Below the pieces are notes generated by a model. The model ran no database searches and was not told where the DNA came from. It saw only the letters and a list, made by a program, of their open reading frames with translations. The translations under genes were made by a program, and so were the position numbers. From an uncultured Gammaproteobacteria bacterium (lineage in GTDB: Bacteria; Pseudomonadota; Gammaproteobacteria; Pseudomonadales; Pseudohongiellaceae), in assembly GCA_937898685.1 (NCBI GenBank), contig CALEJT010000012.1:62001-126000 (forward strand): a stretch of 64,000 bases of DNA. Reading direction: 5' to 3'. Shown one piece after another: positions 1 through 7,512 of this stretch. The first letter of the stretch is position 1. Every line of letters starts with the position of its first letter.

Positions 1-1293
1 TCCACTTCTGAGCGCCGAGGTTGCGGTTGCATCCAAGATGTCGCCGTTGGGGAACGGCGCCGGCGTGCCATCGTCGAGGAACTGAGTTCCGGCCAAGGGT
101 GAACTCACGATCAAACCACCGAAGGTATATTCACGTGAGAACACGTTGGGCACGCGGATACGCTGCGGCGTACGATTGGGGACGCCGTTCGTCGCCCCGA
201 AGTTGATGTCACCCCAGGCCTGATACCAATCACGCTTGTCGTAGTTCGGGATCTCGTTCGCATCGAAATACTCACCACTCATCACGACATGGATGCGATC
301 GCCGATGGGAAAACCGCCGGCCATCGAATAGCGACCCGTTTCGCGATCACCCACATCACTGATGCCGCCCTGCACGTTGGCGGTGAAGCCTTGGAAGTCG
401 GTGTCGAGAATGAAGTTGACGACGCCCGAGATCGCGTCCGAACCATAAGCCGCGGACGCGCCACCGGTGACCACCTCTGTGCGCTGAATCAGTGCTTGCG
501 GGAACATCGCGGTGTCCACCGTACTGAGACGGTTGGACGGCACGATGCGACGCCCATCCAAGAGCACCAGAGTACGGTTACCACCGACACCACGCAGGTT
601 GAGCGTCGACTGGCCACCGGTTCCAGTCCAACCGGAAGCATTCTGCAAGGTGTTGTTGTTGACGAATTGCGGGAGTTGATCGAGCTGATCCATCAGGGTG
701 CCGGGCGAAAGCAGTTCCATCTCTTCCGCCACCATAGCCGTCATGGGAGTTGGTGTTTGCATGCCGGATTGTCGAATGCGCGAACCGGTTACCGCTATTT
801 CTTCGATGGCCTGCCCTTGGGGTTCCTGTGCCGACGTGCTGGCCGTACCACCTGCAAGCACCGCAGCAACGGCGGAAGCCAACAGTCCTCTCCTGCGCCT
901 ACCCACCTCAGTTACGCTTGTCGTATTCATATGCTCATCCGATCCTTTAGCTTGGCTGTCTTGAGCTAGCTCTTGTTGTTTGCTGGCGCCTTCCGTGCCG
1001 GCATTGGCTGAGATCTGAATGACTTGCTTGTCCGTGAAACTGCCGACGAGCCCCGAGCCGTTCAGCAACTTCTCCAGCGCTTCCTTCAACGTGTAGCGCC
1101 CGTACACCGCCTTCGCTTCCTTGAACCTGACGAGGTCGTAGGGAAACAGCATGATCGCTCCGGTCTGCGCTGCCAGGCTGTTCAACGCATCGGCGGCATT
1201 CTGGGAGGGAATCTCGAGATCGAAGAACTCGTCACTGGCAGGATTGGTCTGAGCGCCGAACGCAAGCGACGTCGTGAGCAGTCCAATCACCAC
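1..1293 (-). CDS. STN-domain TonB-dependent outer-membrane receptor, C-terminus beyond the left edge
   Basis: Only the N-terminal part is in the window; the frame is open to base 1. After a hydrophobic leader comes an STN domain (starts FFDLEIPSQNAADALNSLA), the periplasmic module that signals to FecR-type anti-sigma factors. Next is a second arginine-rich, signal-like segment (RRRRGLLASAVAAVLAGG) followed by AQ, then a TonB-box-like EEIAVTGSRI and a plug domain (LNLRGVGGNRTLVLLDGRR, YGSDAISGVVNF). It lies downstream of an ECF sigma factor and a FecR-like gene on the same strand, so signalling across the envelope is the likely context. The start is uncertain: GTG at 1293 is the only ordinary start codon in frame before the STN domain, and an in-frame ATG at 930 would give a receptor without STN. 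The ligand is unknown. Confidence 0.85.
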   Translation of the reverse strand, partial: MVIGLLTTSLAFGAQTNPASDEFFDLEIPSQNAADALNSLAAQTGAIMLFPYDLVRFKEAKAVYGRYTLKEALEKLLNGSGLVGSFTDKQVIQISANAGTEGASKQQELAQDSQAKGSDEHMNTTSVTEVGRRRRGLLASAVAAVLAGGTASTSAQEPQGQAIEEIAVTGSRIRQSGMQTPTPMTAMVAEEMELLSPGTLMDQLDQLPQFVNNNTLQNASGWTGTGGQSTLNLRGVGGNRTLVLLDGRRIVPSNRLSTVDTAMFPQALIQRTEVVTGGASAAYGSDAISGVVNFILDTDFQGFTANVQGGISDVGDRETGRYSMAGGFPIGDRIHVVMSGEYFDANEIPNYDKRDWYQAWGDINFGATNGVPNRTPQRIRVPNVFSREYTFGGLIVSSPLAGTQFLDDGTPAPFPNGDILDATATSALRSG

Positions 1294-1637
1294 CAGGTAA
1301 AAGCACGATTGTCGACATCGACGGAAAATGCGGTAGAGAGGTCGAGAATCCCTTCGCCTTCGAGATAGCTCTCGTTTACTAAGACTGAGGAGCAGGCGAA
1401 AACCGCAATGCCTTTCGCGAAGAGAATCTTGCGTACGCTGAATGAAGCGCAAGAAGCGAGAGAAGAAGGAAGAACCAGCAGAAGGAGTAAGTTCGAAACA
1501 CGCGGCTGTGCAGACTGCTTTCGCCTTAGCGTTGATTTTTTTCATAGCGATCGAGAGACGCCACATTTTTCATTGTTGTTAAAGCGCTCGTTCAACTGCT
1601 TTCTTGAAATCCCACCCTGCTCGATTCGGCGTCGCCC
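1294..1637. other. Gap between FecR-like gene and receptor
   Basis: About 345 bases with no convincing separate gene. The receptor frame stays open upstream to roughly base 1490 but has no ATG, GTG or TTG there. It may carry the promoter recognised by the neighbouring sigma factor, but I could not identify -35 or -10 elements with confidence. Confidence 0.4.
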
Positions 1638-2762
1638 TCACCTCACACCGGCGGAAATGAGCACTCTGTCCTTACCCAGGCGCGTGATGGTGAATCCGAA
1701 ATTGCTTTCGAGGATCTGGAGCATCAGTTCCGTTTCCCCCACCGGAAACTGCCCTCCAATCTTGGTGGCTCCCACTTCGGGATCCGTGATTTCGATGGCC
1801 ACCGTGGTGTAGCGACTGATCTCATGCACCACGTTCTCGAGTGGATCGCCATCGAAGATCAGCAATCCATCACGCCATGCCAGGCGCCGATCGATGTGCT
1901 CCGGCTCTTCGATGATTTCCACATCGAGCGCACTGAGCAGGCTGTCATCGCCGTCGCGCGCCAACTTCATCGTGGCACTCTGCCCCGCTTTCAGAGCGGG
2001 GAGTGTCTCCACGTAGGTAACCTCTTCTTTTGTGAATGTGGGCGCAGCGGGAGTGGAGGTAACCTCACGCGATGGTGGCGCTTCCCTGCTCAGTGTCGCC
2101 AAAGCCACTTCGCCTTCCGTCACCAGAACATCGAGCTTGTCGTTCTGCAGGTATACGGTGAAGGCAGTGCCAATGGCCTGCACCCTTTCGTTACCGGCGT
2201 AGACTCGAAACGGCCGCGCCGGATCCCTGGCCACCGTGAACTCGGCTTCGCCACGCACCAGGCGCACGTCGCGAAACTCACGGGTGAAATTCACTTCGAC
2301 CTGGCTGTTCGTGTTGAGCCTGATGGTCGAGCCATCTCTGACCAGGATCAGACGCTGTTCGCCGATACGCGTGGTGTAGACGGTGTTGCCATCACGGAAG
2401 GAAGCGAAGGGAAGCTTGTCGCCAAGCAAATAGAGCGCGGTACAGAGCAACACGGTGGCGGCGGTGGCAAAGGCGTAGCGACTGACGCAGCGAAGCCCAG
2501 AGAAGCTCCAAGTCGCGAAGTACTTGGCACTCTCGGCCCGTCCTATCGGCACCGACAACTCCGTGAGCACATTCATCCGTTGCCAGATCAACGCCAGCCG
2601 TTGCAGCTCCTGCCGATGCGCCGGACTGCGACTCAACCATTCATCGAGCGCCTTGCGTTGTTCCGTTGAAAGCTCATCGTCGCCGTCCAGTTTGATCAAC
2701 CAGAAGGCCGCCTCCTCCTCCACGACGCGCTTGTCGGGAAACTCAACAATCTTCTCGTTCAC
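1638..2762 (-). CDS. FecR-family anti-sigma factor / transmembrane sensor
   Basis: A 374-residue protein with the FecR layout. An N-terminal cytoplasmic DUF4880-like helical region (AAFWLIKLDGDDELSTEQRKALDEWL) binds sigma in this family. One membrane segment follows near residues 94-112 (YAFATAATVLLCTALYLLG). The periplasmic FecR domain includes TRIGEQRLILVRDGSTIRLN and VRLVRGEAEFTVARDPARPF, and the C-terminal STN-like region (DGLLIFDGDPLENVVHEIS) would contact the receptor. The start is GTG at 2762, which overlaps the sigma stop codon in a 4-base GTGA, implying translational coupling. In the family model, receptor occupancy is relayed through FecR to release the sigma factor. Confidence 0.9.
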   Translation of the reverse strand: MNEKIVEFPDKRVVEEEAAFWLIKLDGDDELSTEQRKALDEWLSRSPAHRQELQRLALIWQRMNVLTELSVPIGRAESAKYFATWSFSGLRCVSRYAFATAATVLLCTALYLLGDKLPFASFRDGNTVYTTRIGEQRLILVRDGSTIRLNTNSQVEVNFTREFRDVRLVRGEAEFTVARDPARPFRVYAGNERVQAIGTAFTVYLQNDKLDVLVTEGEVALATLSREAPPSREVTSTPAAPTFTKEEVTYVETLPALKAGQSATMKLARDGDDSLLSALDVEIIEEPEHIDRRLAWRDGLLIFDGDPLENVVHEISRYTTVAIEITDPEVGATKIGGQFPVGETELMLQILESNFGFTITRLGKDRVLISAGVR

Positions 2763-3367
2763 CGACCACCTCCGTCAGATTTTTTCCGGCGGGCCTTTGC
2801 GTCGATCACGACGCCCTTCTTCGCCATGAAAGCTCTGCAGCCAAGTATTCCCTTCAACAGATACTTCTCCACCGAACTCACCGACAGCGACATGCGCTCC
2901 GCGATTTCGCGGTGTCCCAGGCCGTGGACCTTTCTGAGCAGAAGAACCTGCCGACACTTCTTCGGCAGTGAGGCCACCGCATCGCAGTAGAGGCCTAGGA
3001 GTTCGAGATTCTCGACGTCGGCGTAACCGGTTTCCTCGAACTCGAGGTCCAGGTAGTCGCCCGACTCACAGACGTAGTCACCGGAGTCATCGAGGTAATA
3101 GGCGATCTGGCGTGACTTCTGCTCCAGCTTCGTCAATGCCAGATTCTTCGCAACGCAGTACAGATAGGCTTTGGGGCTGTCGATATGGCGCCGTTGCTCC
3201 GCCACGTAGGCCCTCAGGAACGCTTCTTGCGCCACGTCCTCGATGTCCTGCCGCTCGGAAAAGAACTTGCCCAGAAAGCGTTGCAGATGGACGAAGTTCT
3301 CCATGAATACGCTGACGACCTGAGGTTCGGTGCGCCGCGCCCGCTTCGAATCCCCTTTGATGATCAT
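2759..3367 (-). CDS. ECF RNA polymerase sigma factor (FecI-like)
   Basis: About 202 residues starting at ATG 3367 (MIIKGDSKRARRTEP); the frame is open upstream but the extra residues look non-native. Region 2 is visible as FLGKFFSERQDIEDVAQEAFLRAYV, with the DVAQE motif typical of ECF factors, and region 4 as SLPKKCRQVLLLRKVHGLGHREIAERMSLSVSSVEKYL, a helix-turn-helix for -35 recognition. The basic C-terminal tail is somewhat extended (KKGVVIDAKARRKKS). It is the first gene of a sigma/FecR/receptor block and overlaps the FecR-like gene by 4 bases. It probably directs transcription of the receptor. Confidence 0.92.
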   Translation of the reverse strand: MIIKGDSKRARRTEPQVVSVFMENFVHLQRFLGKFFSERQDIEDVAQEAFLRAYVAEQRRHIDSPKAYLYCVAKNLALTKLEQKSRQIAYYLDDSGDYVCESGDYLDLEFEETGYADVENLELLGLYCDAVASLPKKCRQVLLLRKVHGLGHREIAERMSLSVSSVEKYLLKGILGCRAFMAKKGVVIDAKARRKKSDGGGR

Positions 3368-3827
3368 TGGCCTTCTTCCTTGCCGGTCGGATGAAGTTGG
3401 ACCTGGCACAACTCGACTCGCAGCCGGTGAAGCGAAGCCGCAGAGACTGACCCGCCATATCCTTACGACTGGCAAGGAGCGAAGTTCCGCAATTTTTTTT
3501 GGTGATGAAAGCAGAAAGTTCGCGCAGCACTTCTGAATTTCATTCCTGCGGAACTTTGTGGAGAGACCGGCCTGTTTGGTTCGAATGAGTTCAAATCGCT
3601 GCCATCAGCGTGATGTGCCGGTGACGACTCGACGCAGTTGCCAAGCAAGATCGCGCCGCACCCACCTCGACGACTTGAAGGCGCTGCGCTCATATCGCTC
3701 TGACAGACGACGAACTCACGGCCACCGTCGCCGATGGTTCCGGCTCGACCTTGTGGGGTGTGAATCTCGATGGCTCACTGCGGACATCTTCAACTTCCTC
3801 GGTTGAGGAAATCCGCAGCGCGCAGAA
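3368..3827. other. Region upstream of the sigma gene, no gene seen
   Basis: Roughly 460 bases between the sigma factor start and the terminator of the tRNA. Short frames exist but none has family-like sequence, a good ribosome binding site or conserved-looking composition. A run of eight T residues lies at about 3492-3499. It presumably holds the promoter of the sigma/FecR operon. Confidence 0.4.
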
Positions 3828-3858
3828 GCAAAAAGGGCAGCCCTTGGGCTGCCCTTTC
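3828..3858 (-). terminator. Rho-independent terminator after tRNA-Thr
   Basis: A perfect 12-bp inverted repeat (AAAGGGCAGCCC / GGGCTGCCCTTT, 3832-3843 and 3846-3857) separated by two bases. Read on the minus strand it ends in a T-rich stretch (TTTTTGCTTC). It lies 9 bases past the 3' end of the tRNA gene. Confidence 0.85.
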
Positions 3859-3866
3859 GAATCGGG

Positions 3867-3942
3867 TGGTGCCGGATATAGGAGTCGAACCTACGACCTT
3901 CGCATTACGAATGCGCTGCTCTACCAACTGAGCTAATCCGGC
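3867..3942 (-). tRNA. tRNA-Thr (anticodon CGT)
   Basis: Read on the minus strand, 76 nt fold as a cloverleaf: acceptor GCCGGAT pairing with ATCCGGC, D-arm GCTCAGTTGGTAGAGC, anticodon stem GCGCA/TGCGA-side with loop TTCGTAA (anticodon CGT, reading ACG = Thr), T-arm GTAGGTTCGACTCCTAT, and an encoded CCA end. It lies 26 bases after the stop of the nitrilase-like gene on the same strand, so it may use a promoter inside that gene or be cotranscribed. A strong terminator follows. Confidence 0.97.
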
Positions 3943-3968
3943 GCGGAAAAAAGTGGCGGCATTCTACA

Positions 3969-4862
3969 TCAGGCTTTGCGATTCCCCAACCATGAAACAG
4001 CATAAAGATCGCGGCGACGATCCTCCCCGTTGCGCACCGAGCCAGCGCGGCGCAGCGGCTTGAGTTTATGCAGATCGAGATCTGCCACGAGCGTGGTCTC
4101 GACGTTGGTGGTTGCCTCCATCACGACGGCATCGTGCGGGAAACCGTAGTCTGAGGGCGTGAAGATCGCGCTCTGCGCATATTGCACGTCGAGACTCTCC
4201 ACCTCCGGCAGGACGCCCGTGCTACCGGCGAGCACCACATAGCATTCGTTCTCGATGGCACGCGCCTGCGCGCAGAAGCGCACGCGTTGATAGCCGTACT
4301 TGCTGTCGGTCCAGAAGGGGACGAAGAGGATGTCCATGCCCTGTTCCATCTGCAGGCGTGGCAGCTCGGGAAACTCGACGTCGTAGCAGATCAGGATGCC
4401 GATGCGACCGAAGTCGGTGTCGAACACGCTCAGACGATCGCCGCCCTGCATGTTCCAGTCGGCACGTTCACCGGGCGTGGGATGAATCTTGTACTGCGAG
4501 TCGCGCGTGCCATCGCGGCGACAGAGCCAGGCCACGTTGTAGAGCAATTCACCGTCGAGTTGCGGCATCGAGCCCGCGATGATGTTGATGTGGTGCTTCT
4601 GCGCCATGGCGGAGAAGGCATCGACCAAATGCGGCGTGTGGGTGGCCAACGTACGCATCTGCTGCAACGTCGGCAGCCCAGGCGTTAGACCCATCAGCGG
4701 CGCGGTGAAGAATTCCGGGAAGAGCGCCACGTCGCAGCGATAGGAAGCGAGCGAGGCCACGATGGTCTCGGCCTGCTTCAGGAAATCGTCGATCGAAGTG
4801 AAGAGACGCATCCGCCACTGGACACAGCCAATGCGGGCGGTGCGGGTGCTGAGCGTTGCCAT
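3969..4862 (-). CDS. Carbon-nitrogen hydrolase (nitrilase superfamily amidase)
   Basis: A 297-residue single-domain cytoplasmic protein of normal family length. The nitrilase catalytic triad is readable: Glu50 in ALFPEFF, Lys125 in QYKIHPTP and Cys159 in LICYDVEFPE, with the usual spacing. These enzymes hydrolyse amides or ureido groups through a Cys thioester intermediate; the substrate cannot be told from sequence. The start at 4862 is backed by an AGGAG about 8 bases upstream. It is followed on the same strand by tRNA-Thr, and its upstream side is a 216-base divergent region shared with the CysJ-like reductase gene. Confidence 0.9.
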   Translation of the reverse strand: MATLSTRTARIGCVQWRMRLFTSIDDFLKQAETIVASLASYRCDVALFPEFFTAPLMGLTPGLPTLQQMRTLATHTPHLVDAFSAMAQKHHINIIAGSMPQLDGELLYNVAWLCRRDGTRDSQYKIHPTPGERADWNMQGGDRLSVFDTDFGRIGILICYDVEFPELPRLQMEQGMDILFVPFWTDSKYGYQRVRFCAQARAIENECYVVLAGSTGVLPEVESLDVQYAQSAIFTPSDYGFPHDAVVMEATTNVETTLVADLDLHKLKPLRRAGSVRNGEDRRRDLYAVSWLGNRKA

Positions 4863-5078
4863 GGGCTCTCCTGCAAAACGAGGGGCGCATTCTACGGGAA
4901 AATCCGAGGAACGTCAGACCTCTTGACGCAATGTGTAGAGCACGCGGAAGGACTGTGCCCCATACTTGGCCCCTCTCCCGAACGGCACTTTTCGCCTCGA
5001 AACCGCCCCTGCGCTGGCAACGAAGGCGCGTGCCGTGTTTAATTGGGAGCCATTTTCATTTGGGTATAAGTCTCACCT

Positions 5079-6227
5079 ATGCAGTCCACCGAGTTGCCAG
5101 CCACTTCCACTCCCGAGTGGCATCGTGATCGTCCCTACCCTGCCCGCCTCGCCGCCCTCATCCGCCTGACTGCCTCCGATTCGGCCAAGGATGTGCGCCA
5201 CGTGGAGATAGACCTGGGGAATTCCGGGCTCGTCTATGAGCCGGGTGATACCTTGGGTCTGTGGATCCGTAACGATCCCACACTGATCGAGGAAATCCTG
5301 AGCGCCACGGGCCTCAGCGGCGACGAACAGGTCACACTGGACGAACGCGCCTTCACCCTGCGCGAGGCAATGGCGCATCGGCTGGAACTGACTCAGGCCC
5401 ATCCGGGCTTTCTGAAGCACTATGCAGGGCTGAATCCCTCACCCGAACTGCAGGCCATCGCCGGCAACCCGCAGGAGCTGCGGCGTTATCTCGACCACCG
5501 CCAGATCATCGAAATCCTGCTGGAATTCCCCACGCGCCCCAGTGCTCAGGATCTCGTCGCCTGTCTGCGTCATCTGACGCCGCGCCAATATTCGATCGCT
5601 TCCTCACCGCTGATCGATCCGCGCCGCGTCGATCTCACGGTGAACATCGTGCGCTATCAGGGTCAGCACGGCCTACGTCGTGGTGCCGGCTCGAGCTTTC
5701 TGGGAGAACGCAGCGCGGTCGGTGACGAGTTGCCCGTCTTCGTCGTGCCCAACCCGAATTTCCGTCTGCCCACCGATTCCGATGCCACTGTGCTCATGAT
5801 CGGGCCGGGCACCGGCATCGCACCGTTCCGCGCCTTCCTGCAGCATCGTCAGCTCAGCGGTGCTCGCGGTGCCAACTGGCTCTTCACCGGCAACCCGCAT
5901 CGCCGCAGCGACTTCCTCTATCAGGACGAATTGCTGGCCTGGCAAAAGAGTGGCCATCTGCAGCGTCTGGAGCTGGCCTTCTCGCGCGACCAGGCCGAAA
6001 AGCTCTACGTGCAGCACCTCTTGCTGGCAAATGGCCAGCAGGTTTTCGCGGCGTTGGAAGAAGGTGCCTACGTCTATGTGTGTGGCGATGCGCGCCGCAT
6101 GGCGGAGGACGTGCAGAAGACGCTGTTGCAGATCATCGAGAAGGAAGGGGGGCTCGCCCCTCCCGAGGCACGCCAGTACCTGGTGGCGATGCGTCAGAAC
6201 CATCGCTATCAACGCGACGTCTACTGA
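5079..6227 (+). CDS. CysJ-like NADPH:FAD oxidoreductase lacking the flavodoxin domain
   Basis: A 382-residue protein matching only the C-terminal two thirds of sulfite reductase flavoprotein/cytochrome P450 reductase. FAD-binding signature RQYSIASSP lies near residue 170, the NADPH-domain motif GPGTGIAPFRAFLQHR near 245-260, then NWLFTGNPHRRSDFLYQDE and YVCGDARRMAEDV. It ends in RYQRDVY, as CysJ proteins do. Full-length CysJ is about 600 residues with an N-terminal FMN-binding flavodoxin domain; none is present and the residues before the FAD domain are few. It probably passes electrons from NADPH to a separate flavodoxin, ferredoxin or other acceptor. No sulfite reductase hemoprotein gene is nearby. 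Confidence 0.88.
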   Translation: MQSTELPATSTPEWHRDRPYPARLAALIRLTASDSAKDVRHVEIDLGNSGLVYEPGDTLGLWIRNDPTLIEEILSATGLSGDEQVTLDERAFTLREAMAHRLELTQAHPGFLKHYAGLNPSPELQAIAGNPQELRRYLDHRQIIEILLEFPTRPSAQDLVACLRHLTPRQYSIASSPLIDPRRVDLTVNIVRYQGQHGLRRGAGSSFLGERSAVGDELPVFVVPNPNFRLPTDSDATVLMIGPGTGIAPFRAFLQHRQLSGARGANWLFTGNPHRRSDFLYQDELLAWQKSGHLQRLELAFSRDQAEKLYVQHLLLANGQQVFAALEEGAYVYVCGDARRMAEDVQKTLLQIIEKEGGLAPPEARQYLVAMRQNHRYQRDVY

Positions 6228-6278
6228 AAACATCAGCGTGCGGTGCCGACTGCGCGCTGAGTCATCGCCGTTGCGTGG

Positions 6279-6770
6279 CTATTTACCCGGCGGGCGCCTG
6301 TGCCGGCGATCGGTGATGTTGTAGCGACCGAAGCGGAAGGCCTTGGTGCCCACCTCGATCTCGCGCAGGAAAGTGATCAGTGCCGTGATCAGACACACGA
6401 GCGCGACACCGAAGAGCAAGGCAACGAAGACATCGATCGGCAGCTGCAGCAACACGTCGACGAACAAGCCCACGATCACGATCGTCACGAACAGCGCGCT
6501 CATGGTGCAGAACTTGATGGCACGGTTGATCAAGCGCGCGCGCCGCGCCAACAGATACTGCTCTTCGTCGATGTCTTCGCCCGAATCCACGGTGGTGTGC
6601 ACCGTATGGGATGCCGCATCCTGCAGCTCGTTCAAACGCCGGCCGCGATCGATGATGCGCCCCAGTCGGGTCGACAGCACGTTCAAGGTCTGGCCGATGG
6701 CGGCCAGTAGAAATACCGGCGCCACCGCCAATTCGATGACGTGGGAAATGTCCTCGGCGAGAAAAGCCAT
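6279..6770 (-). CDS. DUF2721 family membrane protein
   Basis: 163 residues with three predicted membrane segments: one near residues 10-30 (VIELAVAPVFLLAAIGQTL), one near 95-115 (MSALFVTIVIVGLFVDVLL) and one near 120-140 (VFVALLFGVALVCLITALI). A conserved cytoplasmic stretch RLGRIIDRGRRLNEL follows the first. This arrangement is that of the DUF2721 family, whose function is unknown. It sits 14 bases downstream of slyD on the same strand and is likely cotranscribed with it. The C-terminus is basic (RRHRRPPGK). Confidence 0.8.
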   Translation of the reverse strand: MAFLAEDISHVIELAVAPVFLLAAIGQTLNVLSTRLGRIIDRGRRLNELQDAASHTVHTTVDSGEDIDEEQYLLARRARLINRAIKFCTMSALFVTIVIVGLFVDVLLQLPIDVFVALLFGVALVCLITALITFLREIEVGTKAFRFGRYNITDRRHRRPPGK

Positions 6771-6784
6771 CGTGCCGCCGGAAC

Positions 6785-7267
6785 TTAGTGGTGATGACCG
6801 CCCGGGCCGTGAGCGTGGCCGTGCGCCAGTTCTTCCGGCGTGGCTTCACGTACGTCGACCACCGTGAGGTCGAACTGCAGCGTCTTGCCCGCCATCGGAT
6901 GGTTCACGTCTACGGTTGCCATGGTGTGGCCCACCTTCAACACCGTGACCTGCTGGTGGCCGTGCTGGGTGTGGATGATGGCCATCATGCCCGGTGCCCA
7001 CTTCTTGGCGCCTTGCAGGTGGCTCAGCGGTACGCGCATCTCGGCATCTTCGCGCCGCTCGCCGAAGGCTTCTTCGGGCGGCAGGGTCACGGCGAAGCTG
7101 TCGCCCGCAGCCTTGCCTTCCAGAGCCTTTTCCAGGCCCGGCAGCAGACCGCCATGGCCGTGCAGATAGGTCATCGGTTCGCCGCCTTCGGAGCTCTCCA
7201 GTACGCTGCCATCGGCGTCTTTGAGCACGTAGTGAAACTGAGCGACGCTGTTGAGGGTGATTTGCAT
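6785..7267 (-). CDS. slyD: SlyD-like FKBP-type peptidyl-prolyl cis-trans isomerase
   Basis: 160 residues. The FKBP half shows VAQFHYVLKDADGSVLESS and the motif GHGGLLPGLEKALEGKAAGD. The insert-in-flap chaperone domain lies in the middle (LPPEEAFGERREDAEMRVPLS). The second FKBP strand set includes VDVNHPMAGKTLQFDLTVV, and the tail is His/Gly rich (HGHAHGPGGHHH), the metal-binding tail typical of SlyD, though shorter than in E. coli. It acts in the cytoplasm as a folding catalyst and can handle nickel. Likely first gene of a two-gene unit with the DUF2721 gene. Confidence 0.93.
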   Translation of the reverse strand: MQITLNSVAQFHYVLKDADGSVLESSEGGEPMTYLHGHGGLLPGLEKALEGKAAGDSFAVTLPPEEAFGERREDAEMRVPLSHLQGAKKWAPGMMAIIHTQHGHQQVTVLKVGHTMATVDVNHPMAGKTLQFDLTVVDVREATPEELAHGHAHGPGGHHH

Positions 7268-7512
7268 GGTGGAATTCCCTGAGTTTTAGGCCGCGGAATT
7301 CTCCCAGGAAACGTGCAGGCAGGCCACGGTTTTCTTACGCTGCCTGTCGCAACATCCCAAGCCACGTTCGCCGTGGACCGGATGCAGTGCACCATGGTGT
7401 GACATGCCAAATGGCAGAGCCAAAAGTACGGTCAATTGACGCCACTTTCCGTGCCGATTTCCGGGCAAATACGGCGGAGCCTCAGTAAAATGCGCCGCTT
7501 CCAGGGAATGAC

